From NCBI GenBank assembly GCA_016213865.1, contig JACQZL010000045.1:1-10302 (forward strand): a stretch of 10,302 bases of DNA, read 5' to 3'. The notes beneath the pieces were generated by a model. That model made no database searches. It worked only from the letters and a program-made list of their open reading frames with translations, and was not told where the DNA came from. A program made the position numbers and the translations under genes. Source of the DNA: Candidatus Rifleibacteriota bacterium (GTDB taxonomy: Bacteria; UBP17; UBA6191; JACPRK01). Below are positions 6,867 to 10,302 of this stretch, in pieces. Every line of letters starts with the position of its first letter. Positions within the stretch are counted from its first letter, which is position 1.

Positions 6867-7472
6867 ATGACGGAAGAGATCAAGCCCCGGTTCGAGTTCC
6901 GCACGTTCGCCCAGAGCTTCGGACTGGTGGCCGAGAAGCTGCGCCGCCTGGCGCCTTGCGAGCAGATCCGTGAGAGCGCCGAGGTTTACATCATGTCGGC
7001 GGGCAACGACGAGAACAACACGAAGGTTCGCGACGACAAGATGGACATCAAGGTCTTCGTGCGGGAGCAGAAGGGGTTGCAGCAGTGGAACCCTCGCATG
7101 AAGGGCAAGTTCCCGATGGCGGCGGCCACGATCCGCGACGAGGTGTTTCCCGCCTTCGGCGTCGCGTGCCCCGACCTGGCCCGGGAGAGCTACACGCTGG
7201 CCCAGTATCTCGACGAGGTCATCCGTCCGCACAAAGACCTGAGCGCCGCCTCGGTCTTCAAGCGCCGCTTCGCCTTCACCGTGAACGGTTGCATCACCGA
7301 GCATGCCCAGATCCTCATCAACGGCGCGGCGATCGAGACCGTGGCGGTCGAGTCGACCGACGTCGAGGCGATCCTCGAGGCGAAGCGGAAGCTCGGGCTG
7401 GACGAGTACGAGAACGTCAACTATCTGGTGGCCATCAAGCGGGTCCTGGGGATGCTGCCCCTGCCGCGCTAG
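6867..7472 (+). CDS. Uncharacterised protein, probably a divergent CYTH/triphosphate-tunnel-like fold
   Basis: This 201-aa soluble protein has no signal peptide. I cannot name its family with certainty. Several features suggest a diverged CYTH domain. FEFRTF near residue 9 stands where CYTH proteins have ExExK. VRDDKMDIKVFV (54-65) resembles the basic R...L.IK strand. KRRFAFTVNGCITEHAQILIN (132-152) and ETVAVESTD (157-165) give alternating basic and acidic strands like the tunnel wall. NVNYLVAIKRVLG (183-195) closes the protein. CYTH enzymes hydrolyse triphosphates or make cyclic nucleotides. The missing second glutamate and lysine of ExExK mean activity is doubtful, and a binding or partner role is as likely. 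The start is ATG with GGAGGGAG just upstream. It is followed after 28 bp by a canonical CYTH gene, the strongest contextual argument for a shared function. Confidence 0.75.
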   Translation: MTEEIKPRFEFRTFAQSFGLVAEKLRRLAPCEQIRESAEVYIMSAGNDENNTKVRDDKMDIKVFVREQKGLQQWNPRMKGKFPMAAATIRDEVFPAFGVACPDLARESYTLAQYLDEVIRPHKDLSAASVFKRRFAFTVNGCITEHAQILINGAAIETVAVESTDVEAILEAKRKLGLDEYENVNYLVAIKRVLGMLPLPR

Positions 7473-7487
7473 TCCGCAGACGACGAC

Positions 7488-7493
7488 GGGAGG
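7488..7493 (+). promoter_or_regulatory. Ribosome binding site fixing the GTG start of the CYTH gene
   Basis: GGGAGG lies seven bases before the GTG at 7501. The domain begins immediately (GTEIERKYLV), so this GTG is the start although the frame is open further upstream, inside the preceding gene. Confidence 0.7.
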
Positions 7494-7500
7494 ACAGACC

Positions 7501-7962
7501 GTGGGAACCGAGATCGAACGCAAGTACCTCGTGAACGACGCCTCGTGGAAGACCGTCGAGGGCGTCCGCTATCGTCAAGGTTATCTCAACAGTCAGAAGG
7601 AACGCACCGTGCGGGTCCGCACCGTGGGCGACAAGGGCTTCCTGACCGTCAAGGGCCCCAACGTGGGCGCCGTCCGCCCCGAGTACGAGTACGAGATCCC
7701 GACGAAGGAGGCCAACGAGATGCTCGACCTCCTCTGCGAGAAGCCGCTCATCGACAAGACCCGGTACAAGGTCGGCCACGCCGGGCTGGTCTGGGAGATC
7801 GACGAGTTCCACGCCGACAACCAGGGCCTCGTCGTCGCCGAGGTCGAACTCGACAGCGACCGGACCGACTTCGCCCGCCCCGCCTGGGTCGGCGAGGACG
7901 TGACGGGCGACCCGAAGTACTTCAACTCGAACCTCATCAAGAAGCCCTACACGAGGTGGTGA
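7501..7962 (+). CDS. CYTH-domain (triphosphate tunnel metalloenzyme) protein, likely inorganic triphosphatase
   Basis: This 153-aa protein matches the compact bacterial CYTH family along its whole length. The hallmark ExExK is present as EIERK (residues 4-8: Glu4, Glu6, Lys8). It continues with YRQGYLN, TVRVRT (basic pair 38/40), GFLTVKG (Lys51), EYEYEIP (Glu62/64), LIDKTRYKV, WEIDEFHADNQGLVVAEVEL (with Glu114/116) and the typical closing VTGDPKYFNSNLIKKP. These acidic and basic residues line an eight-strand tunnel that binds metal and triphosphate. Small bacterial members such as Nitrosomonas and Clostridium TTM proteins hydrolyse inorganic tripolyphosphate; class IV adenylate cyclase is the other known activity, in larger members. 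It is cytosolic. It is the middle gene of a tight unit, 28 bp after the CYTH-like gene and 5 bp before the secreted-protein gene. I would assign triphosphatase rather than cyclase, by size only. Confidence 0.92.
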   Translation: MGTEIERKYLVNDASWKTVEGVRYRQGYLNSQKERTVRVRTVGDKGFLTVKGPNVGAVRPEYEYEIPTKEANEMLDLLCEKPLIDKTRYKVGHAGLVWEIDEFHADNQGLVVAEVELDSDRTDFARPAWVGEDVTGDPKYFNSNLIKKPYTRW

Positions 7963-7967
7963 CTCCC

Positions 7968-9281
7968 ATGAATCGCGCTCTTGCCTTCCTCGCCCTGCTC
8001 GGTCTCCTCGCCGTCGCCGGGCCGGCGCCATCGGCCGAGCTGGCCTACTCCTTCCGGACGGCTGCCGGGGGCGGCGTCGCCCTCCTCTCGATCGACGAGG
8101 CGTCGGGCGCGGTGCGCTCCCACCAGGTGCTCTTCGAGGACGCCCGCTGCGCGCTGGCCAAGAAGGTCCGCTTCAGCGCCGACGGCAGCCGCGTGCTGCT
8201 GACCATCGAGTCCGAGGACAAGCCGTACGCCCTTCTCGCCCGCTCGTCGGGCAAGGGCGAGCCTCGGGTCGTGGAACTCCCGGAGCCCTGCGACGAGGCC
8301 CGGGCCGCCGGCGACCACTTCGTCGTCACCTGTTCCAAGGGCAAGCTCGCCCTCGTGGACGCCCGCAAGGGTGAGGTCGAGCGGGTGTGGAAGGGGCACG
8401 ACGACCTGAAGCCGCCCTCCTCCGACCCGGAAGACGTGATCGTCGCGGATCTCGACGGCGAGTCTCGCGTTCTGGCAACGTTCCAGAAGGACAAGAAGGA
8501 CGGCAAGTTCCAGGGCAACCGGGTTGCCATCCTGGAGCTGCCCAAGATGGACACGATCGCCGATCTGTCCCTGCCGCGCGACCGCGCCGAGCTGCACCTG
8601 GCCGGCAACAGCGACCTGCAGGGGCCCTGCCCCGAGGTCGTCGTCGCGCTGCCCTCCGAGAACGCCATCCTGGTCACGCTCGACCTCTACGGCGCCGTGG
8701 GAATCATGGACCTCGACGCGGCCCTGGACGGCCGGCTCGCCCACTACGCGGTGCTGCCGACCGCCCTCGATGGCAAGTGGGGCAACTCGTTCCCCGATCG
8801 GGCCGCCCGGGTGCCGGGGCCTGACGGAAGCCAGCGCGTGCTGGTGACCAATGCCGGCCGCACCGGCGGCGCTGTCCTCATCGAGCCCGCCGCCAGGCGT
8901 CTGGCCGCCACGTGGGCCACGCCTCCGGGCCTCGAGGCCCCCGAGTGGGTGGCGCCGCTTTCGGCCGCGGTGGCGGTCTGCACCGGCAAGCTCAAGTTCC
9001 GTGGGCCCGACGCCGTCGAGAAGGAGCTGCACCCCCGATCCGAACTCTACTTGCTTTCGCTCGGAACGCGGGCCGGCCGGAAGGGAACCGTCCGCACCTT
9101 CGACCTGAAGGCCCCGACCCGGGCGGGAATCGCCCTGCGCCCGCAGTCGATCCGCTTCATCGTCGTCGCCCTGGAGGCGGCCGGAGACGACCATCTCGTC
9201 GTCGTGGACGGTGCTAACGGCAAGGTTACCGCCGAGCTGACGGCCTCGGGGCAGGTTCAGCGCTTCGAGCGTCGCCCCTGA
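7968..9281 (+). CDS. Secreted protein of unknown function, probable beta-propeller-like repeats
   Basis: This 437-aa protein has a clear signal peptide (MNRALAFLALLGLLAVAG, cleavage near PSA-EL at 23) and no lipobox cysteine, so it is periplasmic or exported. The mature part alternates short strands with turns: ALLSIDEASGAVRS, KVRFSADGSRVLLTI, HFVVTCSKGKLALVDARKGEVERVW, AILVTLDLYGAVGIMDLD and, near the end, LVVVDGANGKVTAEL. This cadence (a value read-out, then a D/G turn, then another strand) is that of WD40- or quinoprotein-like beta-propellers, but I see no recognised blade signature or catalytic motif. Five cysteines lie in the mature part. The start ATG lies 5 bp after the CYTH stop, with GAGG in the end of that gene as the ribosome site, so it is co-transcribed and perhaps translationally coupled. 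I do not recognise the family. Confidence 0.8.
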   Translation: MNRALAFLALLGLLAVAGPAPSAELAYSFRTAAGGGVALLSIDEASGAVRSHQVLFEDARCALAKKVRFSADGSRVLLTIESEDKPYALLARSSGKGEPRVVELPEPCDEARAAGDHFVVTCSKGKLALVDARKGEVERVWKGHDDLKPPSSDPEDVIVADLDGESRVLATFQKDKKDGKFQGNRVAILELPKMDTIADLSLPRDRAELHLAGNSDLQGPCPEVVVALPSENAILVTLDLYGAVGIMDLDAALDGRLAHYAVLPTALDGKWGNSFPDRAARVPGPDGSQRVLVTNAGRTGGAVLIEPAARRLAATWATPPGLEAPEWVAPLSAAVAVCTGKLKFRGPDAVEKELHPRSELYLLSLGTRAGRKGTVRTFDLKAPTRAGIALRPQSIRFIVVALEAAGDDHLVVVDGANGKVTAELTASGQVQRFERRP

Positions 9282-9299
9282 GCCCCTGAGCCTCGAGCC

Positions 9300-10302
9300 T
9301 CAGAACAGCCCGAAGACCCCGTGAGGGCAGTAGCCCAGCAGGCGGAAGTAGGTCTCGCCCATCACCAGGTAGACGCCCCAGGCGATCGTCATCATCAGCA
9401 GGCCGAACTTCGCCGTGTCGGTCAGGCTGTACTGGTCCGTCGAGCAGAGCAGGATGAAGATCATCGTTCGCATCGTCTTCGACTCGAAGATCAGGGCCGA
9501 GAAGAGCATGCTGCCTGTCAGCAGCACGTACAGGGCCCAGAAGGGCGTTCCCTTTCCCAGCCCCAGCGCATCGAAGCCGGCGTTGACCATCAGGCTCGGT
9601 AGCCCGGTGACGTCCAGGCCGGCGCCCAGCGTGTAGGCCCCGGCCGAGAAGATGAGAAGGTGCCAGGGCACGTCCACCTGGTTCCACGTGATCACGCCCA
9701 CCCGCGGCAGCAGGGCGACGATGGCGCCGAGGAAGGCGACTGCCGTGGCGCTGACCCCGTGGTACTTGTCGGTTGCCCAGAGCGCCAGGATGACCAGGAA
9801 GATGACGACGGCCCGGAGTTCGGCGCTTCTCAGCGGGCCGAGGCCGACCAGCTCGTGGCGCAGCGACTCGAGCCCGCCCTCGACCTTGGGCCGCCGAGCT
9901 TCCTCCGAGAGGGGGAAGACGACGCGGGTCGCCACGAACCAGCCGGTCAAGAGGAGGAACATTGCAGGGGGAAAGGCCACGACCAGCCAGTCCTGGAAGA
10001 AGAGCCGGCCCTGGACCGCCCCGGCGATGAGGGAGGCGGCCAGGAGATTGGCCCCGGAGCCGGTGACGAAGGCGCCGGCGCCCACGTTGATGCAGTACAG
10101 GTTGTGCAGGACCAGACTGCGGCCGAAGTTGGTCTTCGAGGTGCCGCCGCGAGCGCCGTAGACCGCCGCCACGACCATGAAGACCGGGAGCAGGATCGCG
10201 GCCTTCGCCGTCGTGGCCGAGATGAAGGCCGAGAGGACGACGTTGATGACGATGAAGCTGAGGAAGATCGAGGTGGGGCTGCGGCCGTAGCGGAGCAGGA
10301 AC
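9300..10302 (-). CDS. SLC13/DASS-type anion (dicarboxylate/sulfate-like) symporter, 5' end off the right edge
   Basis: The last 333 codons are visible; the beginning lies beyond the window. Family landmarks appear in order: a membrane hairpin SAFISATTAKAAILLPV at the place of the first SNT motif (10212-10220), VTGSGANLLAASLIAG in place of the TPPN segment, LWATDKYHGVSATAVAFLGA, VDVPWHLLIFSAGAYTLGAGL, and FSALIFESKTMRTMIFILL in place of the second SNT motif (9474-9482). About eight or nine membrane helices are present. DASS proteins import di- or tricarboxylates, or sulfate, with sodium across the cytoplasmic membrane by an elevator mechanism. Here both motif asparagines are replaced (SAT and SKT), so substrate or coupling ion may differ. 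An in-frame ATG at 10178 is internal, not the start, because the hairpin upstream is in the same frame. The gene converges on the secreted-protein gene with an 18-bp gap. Confidence 0.85.
   Translation of the reverse strand, partial: FLLRYGRSPTSIFLSFIVINVVLSAFISATTAKAAILLPVFMVVAAVYGARGGTSKTNFGRSLVLHNLYCINVGAGAFVTGSGANLLAASLIAGAVQGRLFFQDWLVVAFPPAMFLLLTGWFVATRVVFPLSEEARRPKVEGGLESLRHELVGLGPLRSAELRAVVIFLVILALWATDKYHGVSATAVAFLGAIVALLPRVGVITWNQVDVPWHLLIFSAGAYTLGAGLDVTGLPSLMVNAGFDALGLGKGTPFWALYVLLTGSMLFSALIFESKTMRTMIFILLCSTDQYSLTDTAKFGLLMMTIAWGVYLVMGETYFRLLGYCPHGVFGLF

Noticed and set aside
7947..9194. A 415-codon minus-strand open frame opposite the secreted-protein gene
   Set aside because: It has no recognisable domain and biased composition. 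The plus strand has a signal peptide, correct spacing after the CYTH gene and better codon use.
9274..9303. Tandem GCCCCTGA and a CTGAG/CTCAG hairpin between the convergent 3' ends
   Set aside because: Two 8-base copies and a 5-bp stem are within chance for this composition, with no T-run.

Overview
This is a strongly GC-rich bacterial chromosomal window whose codons mostly end in G or C. Several genes start with GTG behind clear Shine-Dalgarno sequences. There are no rRNA or tRNA genes, no CRISPR array and no recognisable insertion sequence. The gene content (secreted C25/gingipain-type protease, M17 aminopeptidase, EamA and SLC13/DASS transporters, a CYTH pair) fits a free-living, protein-using, high-GC Gram-negative lineage of the Acidobacteriota, Eisenbacteria or Myxococcota kind. 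The phylum is a guess and cannot be fixed from the sequence alone.

Layout, left to right. Bases 1-207 hold the middle of an APC-type amino-acid permease on the minus strand, running off the left edge. It breaks abruptly against a plus-strand LuxR-type HTH domain (to 391), so both look truncated at a shared breakpoint. A minus-strand GNAT-VOC fusion protein (519-1418) diverges from an EamA-family exporter (1533-2414). The 114-bp gap between them carries a compact dyad that could be an operator. Convergent to EamA is a minus-strand pair: a secreted C25 cysteine protease (3104-4816) followed 34 bp later by a histidine-phosphatase-family protein (2455-3069). Divergent from the protease is an M17 leucyl aminopeptidase (5007-6632), closed by a strong hairpin (6663-6700).

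A compact plus-strand three-gene unit follows (6867-9281): a divergent, probably CYTH-like protein, a canonical CYTH/triphosphate-tunnel protein, and a secreted, probably beta-propeller-like protein. Gaps within it are 28 and 5 bp. Convergent to it, and running off the right edge, is an SLC13/DASS-type anion symporter (9300-10302) in which both substrate/sodium-binding SNT-type motifs are altered.

Functionally the window combines peptide handling (extracellular protease, cytosolic aminopeptidase, possible amino-acid permease), small-molecule modification and export, and organic-anion uptake. The least explained part is the linked pair of unlike CYTH-type proteins with a secreted partner. I see no convincing defence system or mobile element.
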